From contig OY979718.1 in the NCBI GenBank assembly GCA_963855995.1, positions 2,751,501-2,815,500 on the forward strand: a stretch of DNA of 64,000 nucleotides, in the 5' to 3' direction. The position numbers were made by a program, and so were the translations under genes. Position 1 is the stretch's first letter; every line of letters begins with the position of its first letter. This document shows, piece after piece, positions 46,600 through 60,343 of the stretch. The notes below the pieces were generated by a model. That model searched no databases, was not told where the DNA came from, and worked only from the letters and a program-made list of their open reading frames with translations. This DNA comes from Muricea muricata (Eukaryota > Cnidaria > Anthozoa > Malacalcyonacea > Plexauridae).

Positions 46600-47560
46600 T
46601 GCTAAAAAAGGCCCTGCAAAGCTGGTATGTGTTCTTTCGGCAAATACCGAAGCGCCAGGAACTTTCTGCACAGTTTATGGGTTCGCGTCGTCGTTTGTAT
46701 AGGCTGTGGCCAGACGAATGTCCTAAATTTTTCTCCAGATGCACTGCGCCCAATGAAAAGAACAGCCACGAATTAACACTCCTGGGAAAACATCTGGAAT
46801 TGCTCGCCATAAGGAACTCTCAAAATTCAGAAATATTTTTTCCAGTTTTCTGCCTCTTGTTTTCCGTTTGATGACTTTGATCACCTAAAGAACTTTTCAG
46901 TGGTCCTTTTTTTGTTTTCCCGACATCAACACAAAGGCAAGTGGTGCTTGTTTCACACATTCTCCGCTACGCACAAGTAAATGAATTGTAAACAACTGAG
47001 TGAAAGGTTTTTTCCCCACTTTAAAAGTCCCGTCAACATACCAGGATTTGGATTTAGACAACAAATCAAGCATGCTTCGAGTGGCGAATACCAGGTGTCG
47101 CCGTCCATCTATCTTCACATCGGACTTTAGAAAACCGTCTGGAATGTGGTCTTCGTTGACTTCGAAGTCTAGGTCTGTTGGCTCAGCTGGTCGCATTTTC
47201 TGACGGTGCCGGTTAGCAGCTCTTGCGAGATAGAGCTGGCAATGGTTCAGTGTTGAATGCGTGTGGGGCTGCGATCCCTGTGTGAAGCAATCAGCCTTCT
47301 CTACGACAGTCACCGTAAAGATTTGCTGCATCTCCAAACGCAGCATCTTCAAACTCTATTGCCATTGGCCTTCCGCATTTTGACTGTGTAGGTATACTCC
47401 AGGCTGTCCACCAGTTTTTCTTTCCCTTTCTGTGAGCCATCTTCAATCACTTGATAAGTGGTGACTGTGGGTAAGATAGCGCCACCATACTGCATTGGAG
47501 TATCATCTGCGATATTCCTCTATATACCTGTTCAGGGACTGCAATACTGGGCAGGCTCTC
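46600..47560 (-). mobile_element. MULE transposase fragment with FLYWCH-like N-terminus
   Basis: Minus-strand pieces in order: a FLYWCH-like start (LVDSLEYTYTVKMRKANGN near 47390), then SKSWYVDGTFKVGKKPFTQL and KQAPLAFVLMSGKQKKD (47060-46900, catalytic D in the YVDGTF motif), then SSLWRAIPDVFPGVLIRGCS, FHWAQCIWRKI (46830-46720). Frameshifts and stops are present, and the C-terminal part fades near 46600. Confidence 0.75.
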
Positions 47561-50500
47561 ATTTGAATTTTCTAATGTAGAAGTATTGTCTGCGTCCACG
47601 TTTTCAGTTTCTGAAAGAAACTAGTTTGGCTTTTTAACATAATCATATAGAGGACAAAATTACTGAAACATGCATGTGGGTCGTTTTGACTGGCTGAGAC
47701 GGAGCCGTTTTGACGTGGGGCCGTTTTGACTGTACACCAGATGTCAAGTAAGGATCATCTCTTATTCATCCAATTGCAATGTTACTACAGGAGGGAACGT
47801 AAACTAAACTATACTAACTTTATTCATTTATGAATCCTTTGTTGCTACAAAAGAAAACCCAAACTAAACCAACTTTATTTACACTGGATAGCTCTATTAG
47901 CTCTAAACTGTTCTTCTTAGATGTCCAGTAAGGATCATCTCTTATTGATCTATAATAACTACTGTAGCTATAAGAATAAAAATACATATGTACAGAAACC
48001 CCTCCCCTCCTCCTTCACCAGTTTTTCTCGCTGATTGCTCAGAACCATCGACTCGTTTATGCCACAGTTAATAGAAATGAAATTTGACACGTGACCATTC
48101 CAAACATGGATCAAAGACAATCAAAGACATGTTCCGAAACTCCTCCCACTTTCCAAACCATCTGATCTCCATTAACTGTACATGTGCTCACCTGCTCATG
48201 AACAACGTCGGATTTTTTCGTCGGCTAGTCGGAACGGACTCGCCAAAATGCCCGAATTTCAATTTTGACCAGAATAGAACGCAGAAATCCTTCAAGTTTT
48301 ATCGAATATATTCAAACAATCTTGCCTTTATTTCAAGGTAATATACATTGTCTTTTACCAGTAGTTGTAGAAGAGTATCTACATCTCTAATTTATACAAA
48401 TGTTATGGCAATCAAGGCTGATTTTAACGAAATATTTGAACATGCAAAGTTTGAAATTTGCACGTGTGGTATCAAAGCATGCCTTATCCTCGTTATGCCT
48501 GAATGTCGAAGTCAAAACTGCAGTTTAGATGAAATCTGCTGTTAGTTTTTGTGCTGGTATGTAAGAGAAGTCTGTGTATTTTTGAGCAGTAAAGTTGCAA
48601 ATTATAAAGCACCATAATTTTCTTTTTACCTTGCAATTAACTTGTAAAGAACCATACTGTAGTTACCAAGTACCACACATTGAGTGTGGTTTGACTAGGG
48701 TTTCAACTATAGTCAATGATTTGCCAAACATTGTGGGTTTCTCTGGGTACTTCTGTTTCTTCTGGCAGGTAAAGTTGACTGGCTGTGTTAGCCATAGTGC
48801 ATTTCAAAATTTTTAGCTGCCACAGATTGCCGCTAGTATGTTGCCCGCCATTCCCACCACAATCAGTGAGAACACAACAATACAGTAATTATCATTTAGC
48901 AATTACCTCATCGAGGAAAAGCTTCATAGGCACTGCATGAAAAGGTTGCCCTCAAAAATGAATATAATTTTTGACCACTCAATAATCTTGCTTTCACCAA
49001 ATTCCTGTAAACCTCTGCCAAATATCAGTTGGTGGGAGTTTCCTCAAACAGCTCCACACCACAGATGTGTGGTGGTAGGCCTCTGGGGTGTTGGGTAATA
49101 CAGATACCCAGTACGGTAATTGATATGTGTTGTGGTTATCTTGCCCTCCTGGTGAAACAAAATGTTACAAAAATCAGTAGAGTGACTGTCCTTGAAGCAA
49201 AAAGGCAGTAAAATTTAAAGCATTCAAATTTCATGTAAGTCTAATTGTATGACATTACAGTAAACAAATGCAACATGCCATGTGCATATTTTTAAAATGT
49301 GTTTTTTTTACTTACAGAAAGGTACTCTACTGATTTGAGTAATAACATATGCTCACTACATGTACTGAGATTTACCCATGTATAGTAAATTTTAATTTGC
49401 TTATCTTATAGTTATATTTTAACATTTTTTAGACCAATGGTATGTTTTCTGAATACTTATCTGACTGACTCAGTGATGAGATAGTGAACAATGTTGATGA
49501 AATGTGCACAGAAGGTCTCAATCTTTTTTACGCTTTATTGTTTTAAATTGGAATGCTTTGCAGATTGTATGGTGTTCACAAGAAGTGGCTGTGTTTATTT
49601 TATTTTATTATTATTTATAATAAAATAAATGCTTATTATGTTTATTTTATTTTATTATTATTTCTTTTGTCCATCACCAAAAATACTTGTGAGTGTTAGT
49701 CAGTGAACATTATATCTGTACAGTTATTCTCATGTGACCACCTTGCATGGAAAATCTCGTACTCCCAAAGCATTTTAATTTTGGAAATGTCAAATAATGA
49801 TGAACTTATTATTTTCTGAAAGTAAAAAAGTCTTCTTGGGTTGAATTATTTGTATTTTTCTTTGGTTTTATAAAAACACACGAAAAAGCCTTAAAAATAT
49901 TCAAAACATTGAATCTTGATAGCAGTTTTGTCAATGTTTTCAGTACTATATACTTAACACTTGAATTGATTGTCTGTAATGGCTAATTTTTTGAGAACAT
50001 GTTATACCAGCCATCACAATTATTATGTTCTGTAATAGGGACATGATGCTAGGACAGGGAGCATTAAATAGTTCCACTTAGTTTCAAAAGTGTGCTGCAA
50101 ATAGATTAATTTCCCATTGCAATTAAGCATGTTCTGTAAATGCAATTTCATTTTGCAGGCTGTTAACATCAAATGAAATACATTCAAATTATAAAATCAA
50201 TTGAAATTCATATAATGTCCGACAAGTTTTAGGAAAACATGTTATACAGTGCAGTAATGTAATTCATTCATTATTCAAAACCATACAGTGTTTGCAACTT
50301 AGTAACCATTGATTGTATTTCTAAATAGCAAATTTAAAATCTTTCTCTGAGAAAAATTGGTTTGTTGTTGTAGGCCCAAATGCATTTAATGATTATTTCA
50401 ATCTGACAAATTTATTTTTAAAAAAAATGTGGCTCAAATTTTTTTCAAATACTGTAAAACAATCAAGGTTTGTCATTATTTGAATTTGTAATGTTGTACT

Positions 50501-51691
50501 GATTAAACAAATATGAGATTGAGGTGGTTTTATCAAAAACAAATATAATGCTTTACTTACTAAATGTGTCAATGAAATTTACTGTTAATTTTGTACTGCT
50601 AAGTTTTCTATCCATGGGAAATATGTCTCTACCTGAACATCAAAATAGTGATTACAAATTTTCAGTGATTCAATCAAAAAGCATTTTAAAAACATTTATT
50701 TTGTTTCCTGGTTTACCATCTCAATCTTCTTTTGTTTAAGGTGACTTTGAGTGTTGATTTGAACGTTTGGAAAGTTCATCTGAAAATTACATATCAGAGC
50801 AAAATTTGAATATTATTTGCTGCAAATTCAGAACCCGTTAAACTACACACACCCTGTAAGTTAAAAATGCTTTATGCTAGTTGAAATGAGCTTTCTACCT
50901 TCAAAATGAACTACTCGAGGTGAAATTTTGCAAAGTGGAACTAATATTTGAAATCAAGGTGAACTGAAGCAGTAGAACTATACTTGCTCAGAGTTCTTCA
51001 TATTCAACAAACTTGAAATAATAATGAGTCAAGTTAAGCAATATTGAGCAATTTTAGATTTTAAATTTTAATTTCTTAACATGCCAAATTTAGTTTGTTA
51101 ATTGTCGGGTCTTTCCTATTCACCAAGAAAAAAGTCTGGCATAAGATCAAGTAAAATAGATTAAAAGGTCTTCTTATAATTACAAGAAATTTTCTTTAAC
51201 CTTTGATTTTTTCTTCAGCTACCCCCATTGTCTGGTTGTAGTGAATTTGTGTTTTGGCAGTTAAATAAAGTTGAAAGAATTTTTTATTTTACATGTTCAT
51301 TTCCTTTGCTTTAGTTCAAGTTTTCTTTTCAAATAGTTCCACTTTGTAACCATAGTATAGTAATAATAATATAAGACAACAGGTTTACATGGCTTTTGAA
51401 CATGGTCTTTTCAACAAGTAAGTAAAGATAAGTTTATATACTTCAAGGAGGTTTGTTTTTAACCTGACAATGATATCTTTCAAAATTGAACAAATTCAAT
51501 CCTTCAGCATTTCCTTCGAATAGATTCCTTCTTTTCAATGAAAACCAGTCTCATATATTTCGATATTTTGATTTTGTTTCTTTCATTGTTAAAACTATGT
51601 TGTGTTCTATGGAAAACTAATTGATATTTTTACACACATTGTTTTTATTATGTAAAAATAATGCTGTATATTTTGAACTTCTGACAAATCC
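47561..51691. other. Non-coding DNA with minor repeats
   Basis: No gene is recognised. GTCGTTTTGAC/CCGTTTTGAC units recur three times at 47685-47735. GTAAGGATCATCTCTTATT occurs twice in direct orientation (about 47752 and 47930). A TTTATTTTATTTTATTATTA block is doubled at 49595 and 49640. Otherwise AT-rich sequence with many stops. Confidence 0.4.
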
Positions 51692-52013
51692 TTAAAGTGC
51701 CTATGAAACGAAATTTTCTCCACCTATTTTAAGCTTACATTGGGAAGATCACTTAAAATGACAATATAACTTCTTTGCTAGAATTTTTTCAACTGTCTTA
51801 CTTGTTGAGATATTCAATTTTATTTGATATGATAATACCTTAACCAGTGACGTCATTATGCATGATGACTTTTTGAAAATCTTCATTGATTTGAAAAGTA
51901 GTCAAAATATCGCACATATATTCCCAAGACTGAAGGTTAATCCTCGCATACTCATATGCAAGTGTAGTTTTAGTTTTTTTACATTATTGCATGTTGAAAA
52001 CATAGACATAGTA

Positions 52014-52453
52014 CACACGTAAAAATCTCACAACTTGTAACAAGTCTGGAGACAAGTCGTCAACAAGATGTGTTCGCACTGCTTGTTCCAAAGTTGTCAA
52101 CAAATTGTTCCAAACTTGTTGACAACTTGTAACAAGCTTGACGAAAATATCAGACTTGTTACAAGGTTGTTCTAACAACTCTGATACAATCCTGTTGTAG
52201 CAAGTTTGTTACAAGATTGACAACACAAGGCTGTAACAATATTGTTATATCATGCTGTATCAGTCTTGTTGGAACAATCTTGTAACAGGCCTGATAGTCC
52301 CATCAAGCTTGTTACAATTTGTCAACAACTTGTTCCAAACTTGTTCCAACAAATTCGGAACAAGCAGTGCGAATACATCTTGTCAACAACTTGTGAACAG
52401 ACTTTTTACAACTTGTTTGCAGGTCTGTAGCAACTTGTGCGTTTTTACGTGTG
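52014..52453. mobile_element. TA-class MITE rich in ACAAGTTG palindromes
   Basis: Ends CACACGTAAAAA / TTTTTACGTGTG with TA at 52012-52013 and 52454-52455. The interior is a dense array of TTGTTACAA and CAACTTGT words on both strands. Confidence 0.8.
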
Positions 52454-52455
52454 TA

Positions 52456-52867
52456 GGTCTAGATTGCTGACTCATCCATCGGAGGCGTGACCTGTATGAT
52501 AAATCCAAGATGGCGCGGGAACCGGGCAAAAAACTATAAGACTCTACAGGGAAATCCATGTTTTTCACGATTTAAAACGTCTCGTTGCTTGGAATCGCTT
52601 CGAATCAACATTTTTTGGAAACAACTAATTATTGCGGAAGTTTTGAGCACTATTTGTGTAATTTCTGCTGAATTCCTCGTGAAAATCTCGCTTGTGAAAT
52701 GTGTTGTGAATTGGTCACTTGGTCAGTTCGAGACATTAGTTGTCCAAAATATGTATTTTTGTCTTAAAGTCTTAAAGTTTTTTGCTCGGTTCCTGCGCCA
52801 TCTTGGATTTATCATACAGGTCACGCCTACGCAGTAGTAACTATACTATGAGTCAGCAATCTAGACC
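52456..52867. mobile_element. TA-class MITE with about 100-bp terminal inverted repeats
   Basis: Ends GGTCTAGATTGCTGACTCAT and its inverse, with AAATCCAAGATGGCGC in both arms, flanked by TA (52454-52455 and 52868-52869). It shares its left TA with the preceding MITE. Confidence 0.85.
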
Positions 52868-53714
52868 TACTATATCTATGGCTGAAAATAAGCAATCTAA
52901 TAGACACTCATTGTACAGGATGACGTCAGTGGTTGTGTTATTTGTACATTGAATAAATTTGAATATCTTGACAAGGAAGAGAGTTACAAAAATTTTACCA
53001 AAGAAGTTATATTGTCAATTTAAGTGATCTTTGAAATGCAATGAACAAAATGTTAGACCAAATTTCGTTTCATAAGCACATTAAATACTGGTCCACTATT
53101 GAGCAAATAAATTATTAACTTGGCACCTAAAACGTTTTACAGGGTTCTTTATGAATTAGAGGGCTCTTTTTGTATGAAAATATACTTAGGCTAATATAAA
53201 GGAAATAAGATTATGATTGGCAGGTTACTCCTAAAAGTTATTCCGACTAAATTACCATAATTTGCGCAGAGAGCTTCGAACATCTCACGAAATGAGATGC
53301 CTTTGCTACAAACGATAGTACAAATGGTGCACATGAGAACTTTTTGACTAAGTAGAATTTTTTAGGGTTTGTTTCTGAAATTTTGTGCTCTGCACAATAT
53401 CCTTAAAAATATTTAACTTTTACACTATGCAGTATATCTTTTTGTTTGAAAAATGAAGTTGAGAATATTTAATCAATTCGACATTGTCAGGTTAAAAACA
53501 CAATCAGAAAAATATATGGCTTTGAATGTTGAAATTTGATAACATTTTCAATTGGATATTCCAATCAGTATAAAAACTAATTATTTCCTTGCGAGGTTTC
53601 GACGTTTGGAATAGTTTTTCCACCTGTAAAAACATTTTCTATAGCTAAATTTTTGCATAGCAAAAAGACAAGTGGCATCTTTATATTAGCAAAAACACTT
53701 TTTATTTCTGCAGC

Positions 53715-53880
53715 TGCATTGCTTATTAAGAGCAGGAGCCAACGCTCTGCCAATAGTCGTGCGTTTTCTCTGGGTTCTCTGCGGGTTTCTTCCCACATGG
53801 AAGTTGACATCGTAGTTTTGACATCTTAGAAACCTTTCCAGTTAGACATGTTGAGGAGTACTGTTGTCTTCTTACAAGAG
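53715..53880 (+). mobile_element. SINE fragment
   Basis: CCAACGCTCTGCCAATAGTC to AAGTTGACA matches the body of the tRNA-type SINE at 59200-59520 (CAACGCTCTGCCAACTGTCG). The tRNA head is missing here. Confidence 0.5.
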
Positions 53881-54332
53881 ATAAATTTAAAACAATTAAA
53901 AATTCGCTGACTACGTTTCTAACGAGAACAAAACCTACTTCGAGTTTATCAATTGCGTGATTTTGAGCCATATATTTTTCATGTAATTGTGAAACAACTC
54001 GGTCAAACTCACAAAATATATCACTTCCAGTTGGTTCATAATTATTTACATCCTGCAGTATAAAAATTTATCTGGTTTTATTAACCTTGTCTTTTCACCT
54101 GTGTTAAGCACAAGGTTAATTGTTGTTTTTCTGCTGTATTCTGTTTTCTTCTATTGTTTTTTAATTCAGTACAAGTTTGTGGTAATTAATTTCTTTTTAT
54201 TGTTATTCAAATTGTAGTCTTTACAAAGTCTTTTTCAATAAATTGTTTACAAAGTTTACATGTGACCCCTTTTTAATTAAAAATTCAATTCCCATGGGAA
54301 TTGAGAATTTGAATAAAAAAAATCCCCCTACC

Positions 54333-54440
54333 CTGGCCAGCTCTCCAATTGCTACTTCCACCGAAGTAGAAGTACCTATACGTATAGTACAAGTACTTCT
54401 ACTTATTTACGGTGGAAGTAGCTTTCGGAAAGCTGGCCAG
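54333..54440. repeat. 108-bp palindrome
   Basis: CTGGCCAGCT at both ends in inverse orientation, GCTACTTCCACCG against CGGTGGAAGTAGC, then AAGTAGAAGTAC against GTACTTCTACTT, around a small centre CTATACGTATAG. It could form a cruciform. Confidence 0.75.
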
Positions 54441-54827
54441 GTAGCGGGCCGAAGAGAAGACCAACCTTGCAAATGCTAATACAAATTGCTAAGTTGTTCT
54501 TCTCTAGACAGCAGCCGCGCAAACCTAACAAATTAAAGCACTAAACGTTAGTGACTTAGCATGCAAATTTGATTCCCAAAGCCAAAATACAAGTGCCCCC
54601 CTCTGATCCTACCGACTACCTACCTGCCTCAGTTCTAAGCTGTCTTCCTCGGTCCTAAACTCCTGCATTCCATTTGTTACCTTCACTTTCCTCACCATCG
54701 CACACTCACTCACAGCTGATAAGCCCGCATGCACCGCCACCACCCCAACTACCACCCAAATCAGAAATTAAAAGAATTAAAATTTCGGTAAAGTATGCAT
54801 TTAAATGTATTTATTCAGTTATTTTAG

Positions 54828-54869
54828 GCCGAACGTGAAGAGAAAATTAAAGGTCCAATGTACAAACAG
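54828..54869 (+). CDS. Candidate mini-exon of an unknown gene
   Basis: 42 bases between a good acceptor (TTATTCAGTTATTTTAG) and a good donor (CAG|GTAAGC) encode AEREEKIKGPMYKQ. It is phase 0 on both sides if this frame is right. No partner exon is proven. Confidence 0.35.
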
Positions 54870-57800
54870 GTAAGCTCCCTACTTGTTTTTATACGTGGTA
54901 TGTACAAATAATTCCACTGTGTTGTTTTCGACAGTTGATTTTGCTTTAACATACTTTCAAAGTTTTAATTCCTTTAACAAGCCTAACCCCATGCAACTTA
55001 CACACGGCTCACACCCTCGCAGTCCATACATTTAGCTAATAAATTACGTTATAAACAAAAAAGCAAAATAAAAAGATAAATTACGTTATCTCTAGCTACT
55101 TAAACCCACTTAGACTGAGTCTTTGATTGAGTTTTCAAACGTAAAATCTTAGCTGAAAGGGCTTGGGCTTTTCGCTTTGTTAAACTGATCCGAAGTAAAT
55201 ATAGATCTGATGCTTACCAAAGTTTAAGGCTGGGTCAAATAAGCATGAGAACGGGAAAAGTATATATAATTGTTTCAAAAACGAAACGTAAACTTTTATT
55301 TAAAACGCATCGATAGAAACTTAACTCCTAAGCTGTAGTTGGCATGCAATTCAAGAACCGTACGCCTAGTATATTTTATGGTTGAAAAAAGATAGAGGCA
55401 TACAAAAACTTACCCCAATTCTCATACTTATTTAACCGAAACGCCTTCATTTGCATAGTACGTCGCAGCTGCTGTCAAACCTTTCCGTCATTTGCTTTAT
55501 GCACACAAACAATGACTTAATTGTTCCCTTGTTTCTGTTTACGAAAACAAACTCGAAAACACCAAGATACTTATCATACTTAATCAAAGAGGATCCTCAT
55601 TATAAAGTAATCCAAACAAAGCAAGCTATATTCCCTTGGGAATTAAAAATTCGCAAAAAATATAATGCATCCTTATGATTTCATGCATATATGAATCAAG
55701 TTAACCATGAAACAAAGAAATAGTATATTCCCCTGGAAATTAGAAAATGTTTTTAACCGATTGTAATAGAAAATAATTAATAAACTTAGACATCTCATTT
55801 TATGAATTATCATTACTACAACTTATTACTTGAAACTGATTCGTTCAGTCCAACATATCAAGTAGCATGCAGTGTTTGTGTTGTTGTTAGAAATAACCTC
55901 GACTCAAATGTGGAAGGGAAAATTTCCTAGCGTTAAGGTATTGTTTCTTTCAGAAATATTGTCAACATTAACCATTATGCTGTATTTTTTACCCGATTTT
56001 TTGAACTCGAAATATGAAACGAAACAGACAGAAGTGTCATTATTGTGCAAGACGTCGACTTATTTTTCAAAAGTGTTGGTTTAAGTGTCAATTCCGTTTT
56101 CATTATTCACTCAATTTTTGGTTTTCTTCAACGAGAGACATTAAAATTCCCTTAAATCCTCTTCGATCTCGAAATAGTAAGTATCTTGTTTTCTACTAAC
56201 TCACATTTGTATAATTTCCTCTACTGTCACATTGGTAATGACTTGCTTTCTCATTCTTGTTGATTGTTATTCTATTTTGGGTCCATGTAATCAAGGGTCG
56301 TTCACTCTGGACTTTTCTTCTTGCGTTTATTCGCCGCTCATCATCTTTTGAAATGAAAGAACTAAATTATTATACGATAAAGACGAAAAAGAGAACGTTT
56401 TTCTGTCTTCAAAGTACACTGGCTTCAAAATTTACGAGATTAGTATTTTTGTTAACATGCAGAATTTGTTCTGGAAATTTCATGCTAATTCCCGTCAAGG
56501 GGCTAATTCCCTCTGTAAACATGCGCGAAGTTTTGTAGGAGAGGGGTACCCACGAATCGTAGTTTTTGAGTGAACTAGCACGATAACTACACCTGCGAAA
56601 TATTTTTCCAAAATGACTGACACATCGAATTGTTTGGAACAAATCACGAAATCCACCGTCTTTGTAAGGCGTTAAATGTTCAAAATTTCACCAGTATTTT
56701 TTCTCCACGGAAATATAAGGATATATGGTTTTGAGCTACTAATGACCCTACTTTTCTGGCAAAACAGCTGCAAACTATCAGCCGCGCTGACAAATATAAC
56801 AAAAACGGCACTCCGAACATGCACGTCATTTTTTTCGCACTTTTACGCCACGTGTACACATGACCATGACGAAAAAGATGACAGCATGTACACTTTACCA
56901 AAATGCATTTCGGGCAATGAAAAACCCCAAGGACTAACTTCCTCTCTTATGCTTGTCATTCAGCAACCGTCAATTTGCTTTTTTAAACGATTTCCGACCG
57001 CGATGCATTTTGGTAAAGTGTACATCCGCCATCTTTTCTGTTAGTCTCAATGAACAGGTATTTCTAAGAAATGAAATATCTTCTGAGGGTGTCGATGAAA
57101 TCACTTAATATCGTTTCGACAAAAATATTTATTCTATCAACTTACATTTCTAAACCTATTTGATACTGGATTCTTTGTCATTGCCTTTGCGTCCTTTTTG
57201 GAAAACAAAAAATATTTTGATTAGATGACAGCGAAAATATCAACAATTGCCGAATTCATGTACAACTATGATAGACGTTAGCTTAGATTTCATGTGTACA
57301 ATAATACTTAAAGGCATTAATATTTGAGTGTCTCTTACTTCTCGAAATATTTTGGCTGAAGATACCAAATTAGGGTAGTTGCACTTTCTATATGCCAAAT
57401 AGATATCAAGCACTCTGTATATTGATGTGTATACTATTAACAATTGTTATCTAACCTGTTATCTAAACCTATATTCGAGTATATAGATTGTAGAGCATGA
57501 AAATATTATCTAAATTAGCTATCCGTCGTCTTGGATTATTTTGGATATGCGATATGTTATATTTATTTAGACATGATTTGTACGTGACAAGCAGGGTGAC
57601 GCGAAATTAGATTTTCAACATCATATTCATCAGCAACGTTTTAAGCAACTGTATTGTTGTTTGGGAGTGGTTTTACTTGGCTAACTCAGCTCGCAAAGCG
57701 ACCAAAATTGACGCTAATGAGATTTAAAATGATTCCAAGATGGCAGACAGCCCATTTAATGGCTATAAAATGTGTTGTGACTATTCATTTCCGCAGCCAC

Positions 57801-58796
57801 CGAGGATATTCGCTAGAAACGTCTAATTCTGTTTATCTCGTTTCAGGTAGTGAAAGATTCTATGTTTTTTTATTTTGTGAATCAACACTGGCAACGTTAG
57901 CTTGAGCAAATTAAAATTGGCACAAGTTCACGAAGTAGAGAATTGAAAGTTGAACTAACGAAACGACGAAATAGACTTACTTTCACTTTATCTTTGGATC
58001 GTCATGGCTTCGTTTGATCTCGCTTCATCCTGCCGTTGATGGTCTTATCTGGTTTGCATTATCTATCTATCTCCAGTAGGTAAAAAAACCCCACTCATAT
58101 CCAGTCAACCATCACAGAATAAGGAAAAAAATCGCAATATATTAATTCGGAAACAATATTTTAGAATATTGGAAACTAAACGGAAATTTAATTAGAAATG
58201 ACTTTGGCAAATCGTACCTTAATTTGCGCAGTATTTTGTTCTAGACATGTTGCGATGTAAACGGTTGCCGATTTCCCATTTTGTTCTGGTTTTTGGTTAG
58301 TGTATATTCACTCTTTCGCTCGACATCCTGTGAAAAAATAAATAATTACGATGTTTAGAAAACTAATTGCAAGATAAGCGAAGGAAACTAGGTTAAAAAG
58401 TATTAGAGGGCTATACGTAATTGTGATAGGCGTGGCATATAACACAGGGTTATCAACGGACAAAGCTCCTGGATGATTGAGATCCGTACGCAAAATCTCG
58501 ACACGACCCTATTCCGGTAGCGAGAGATGCACCTGATGGAACTCGTGTTCGCATAAGCAGTAAACTGTATATACGTTTGATTTTTGTTTTTGGTTTTTTG
58601 AAAGAAAACCTGAATAAAATTTTTGAATTATATATAACACTTGAATTCTGATTGTTCTGTGGTGGGGAGGTTAAATTTACTCATTTAAACACCAGTTTGA
58701 TAAGTATTTGACAGTACACGTTAGAGGACTAAAACGAACGGCCAAAAATGACCGCAATTTGGGTTACATTTTTTATTACGTGAACAAAGTAATAAA
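54870..58796. other. Non-coding or intronic DNA
   Basis: No gene is recognised. GTACACTTTACCAAAATGCA (56890) and its inverse TGCATTTTGGTAAAGTGTAC (57004) bracket a possible small MITE. Short ORFs here lack any pattern I trust. Confidence 0.35.
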
Positions 58797-59019
58797 CAAC
58801 CTCGCGTCCCCAGGGCCTCAGGGGTAAAACAAAGGACATGTTTGTCACATGACCAAATTTTCTGAAATAGTTGGGAAATTTTCCTGCCAAATTATCGAGT
58901 ATTTATGTTCTGTAATAAATTTTGCAAATACGTAGAAAAATTTGGTCATTTGACGACTAGACTTGGCCGGGCTGTCCATCACATGCTTCTCCAAAAAAGA
59001 GGCCCTGGGAACGAGGTTG
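58797..59019. mobile_element. 223-bp MITE with CAACCTCG ends
   Basis: CAACCTCGCGTCCCCAGGGC and the inverse of GGCCCTGGGAACGAGGTTG form the ends. AAATTTTCTGAAATAG and GAAAAATTTGGTCATTTG lie within the arms. Its right end is also found as a fragment at 5002-5021. Confidence 0.75.
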
Positions 59020-59199
59020 ATTGATAAAATACCAAATGGTTTTCTTTTCAGAATAGCGTCATTCACGCGTGCGGACAACATCTTAAATACATGAATGACG
59101 CTATCCTGACCTGGAAACAATTACGTATTTATGTTATGAAATAATTACAGTGAAACACAAGACAACGCGATAGAATTTAGGTTTCTCGTGTTGGATTGT

Positions 59200-59520
59200 T
59201 TGATCCTACCCAGTACTCCTTATTGATTAAGTGGTGCAATCATCAGAGCTAGCCCCTGCCACCTCTGAGATCGTGAGTTCAATCCCCACCTCAGGTTTGT
59301 GACACTTATGTGATTACATTTATGTTAGTCAACGCTCTGCCAACTGTCGTAGCCCGTAGGTTTATTTTGGGCACACCGGTTGCGAATGTTGACACGTTCG
59401 GTTGGGTTGTAATTGTAAAATATCGGTAAGTAACTTAACAAGGCTTTTAGGACTAGTGTTTCACTGTAGCTATCTTGTAAATGTAATTGTCAAACTGAAT
59501 AAATAATCATCATTACGACA
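59200..59520 (+). mobile_element. tRNA-derived SINE
   Basis: The head (about 59225-59290) has tRNA-like A- and B-box words (AAGTGGTGCAATCATCAGAG and GAGTTCAATCCCCAC). The body has CAACGCTCTGCCAACTGTCG and GTTGACACGTTC, and the tail is AATAAATAATCATCATTA. Confidence 0.6.
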
Positions 59521-59689
59521 AATGAATAACTTAAGTATGGGTGAAAGAAATTAAGCCAAGGCCTGAATGGTGAAGATCTTGACTTGCAGTTCAAATTAAA
59601 GCCAGTTTCAAGTTTATATAATCACTCATTAAATTAATATTGAATTTGAACTGGAAATCTGAATTACCTGTTTCTTGTATAGATTGCAG

Positions 59690-60343
59690 TGTATCAGTGA
59701 AAAAAAGCGGTTTTGAAGAAACAGAAAGAATTAATAAAAGTAAGTCCTGATAAAACTTGGAAGGAATAATATAGAAACTTTCGATACAGCATTTGATATA
59801 CGATGATAATAATTGCCTAATGATTCTCCAATTGAGTGTGTGTTGTTTTGCTGGTGAGTGAAGATTTAAAAGAGAGACGAAGTCGTGGAAAGAAAGTTAA
59901 GAAAAGAGTTCAACGTACAGAAGTCATTCGTATAGGTAATATGCAGGATAAAATTTATTAAAACATAATTCACTACAAATGCGATTTTAGATCAAATGGC
60001 GCTCGTTACTTGTATATCAGTGAAAAATAAAACATATTTTAATCACAAACCACTACAAGGTCAGTTAAAACACTGCATTTCTTTATTGAAGAATGCTTTT
60101 GTGTACTCTTTTAATATTTTGTTTAAATTGAGAAGAGGAAACGTGTGGCTTAATCAAGTAATTTTTGCCCTGACTTTAGAAAAGGTGCCCTCCTCATTAG
60201 GTAATCATATTTTAGTAATTTTGGCCTGCATGCGATTAACAAGTATAGTAAATATGTTGTACTATTTGGTTTTCTCACCACTGCATCGCATTGCATTCGT
60301 CATGTGGTTATCTCGCTTTATCACTGGAATATCTGAAATGTAA
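59690..60343 (+). CDS. Candidate terminal exons of an unknown gene
   Basis: Three pieces have splice borders and compatible phases: 59690-59739 (VSVKKSGFEETERINK, then GTAAGT), 59864-59935 (LKERRSRGKKVKKRV and QRTEVIRI, then GTAATA) and 59991 onward (after GCGATTTTAG, QMALVTCISVKNKT, open to a stop at 60343). The introns would be 124 and 55 bases. The first two look protein-like and basic; the end of the third may be read-through into an intron. No family recognised. Confidence 0.3.

Larger units (their letters stand above)
51692..53084. mobile_element. K-family MITE, large copy split by two nested MITEs
   Basis: Arms of about 170 bases (left AGTGCCTATGAAACGAAATT, right inverse TGTGCTTATGAAACGAAATT) match each other and the block A/A' copies at 8021 and 35969. 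TTAA lies at both outer ends, which may be the target site. Confidence 0.7.
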
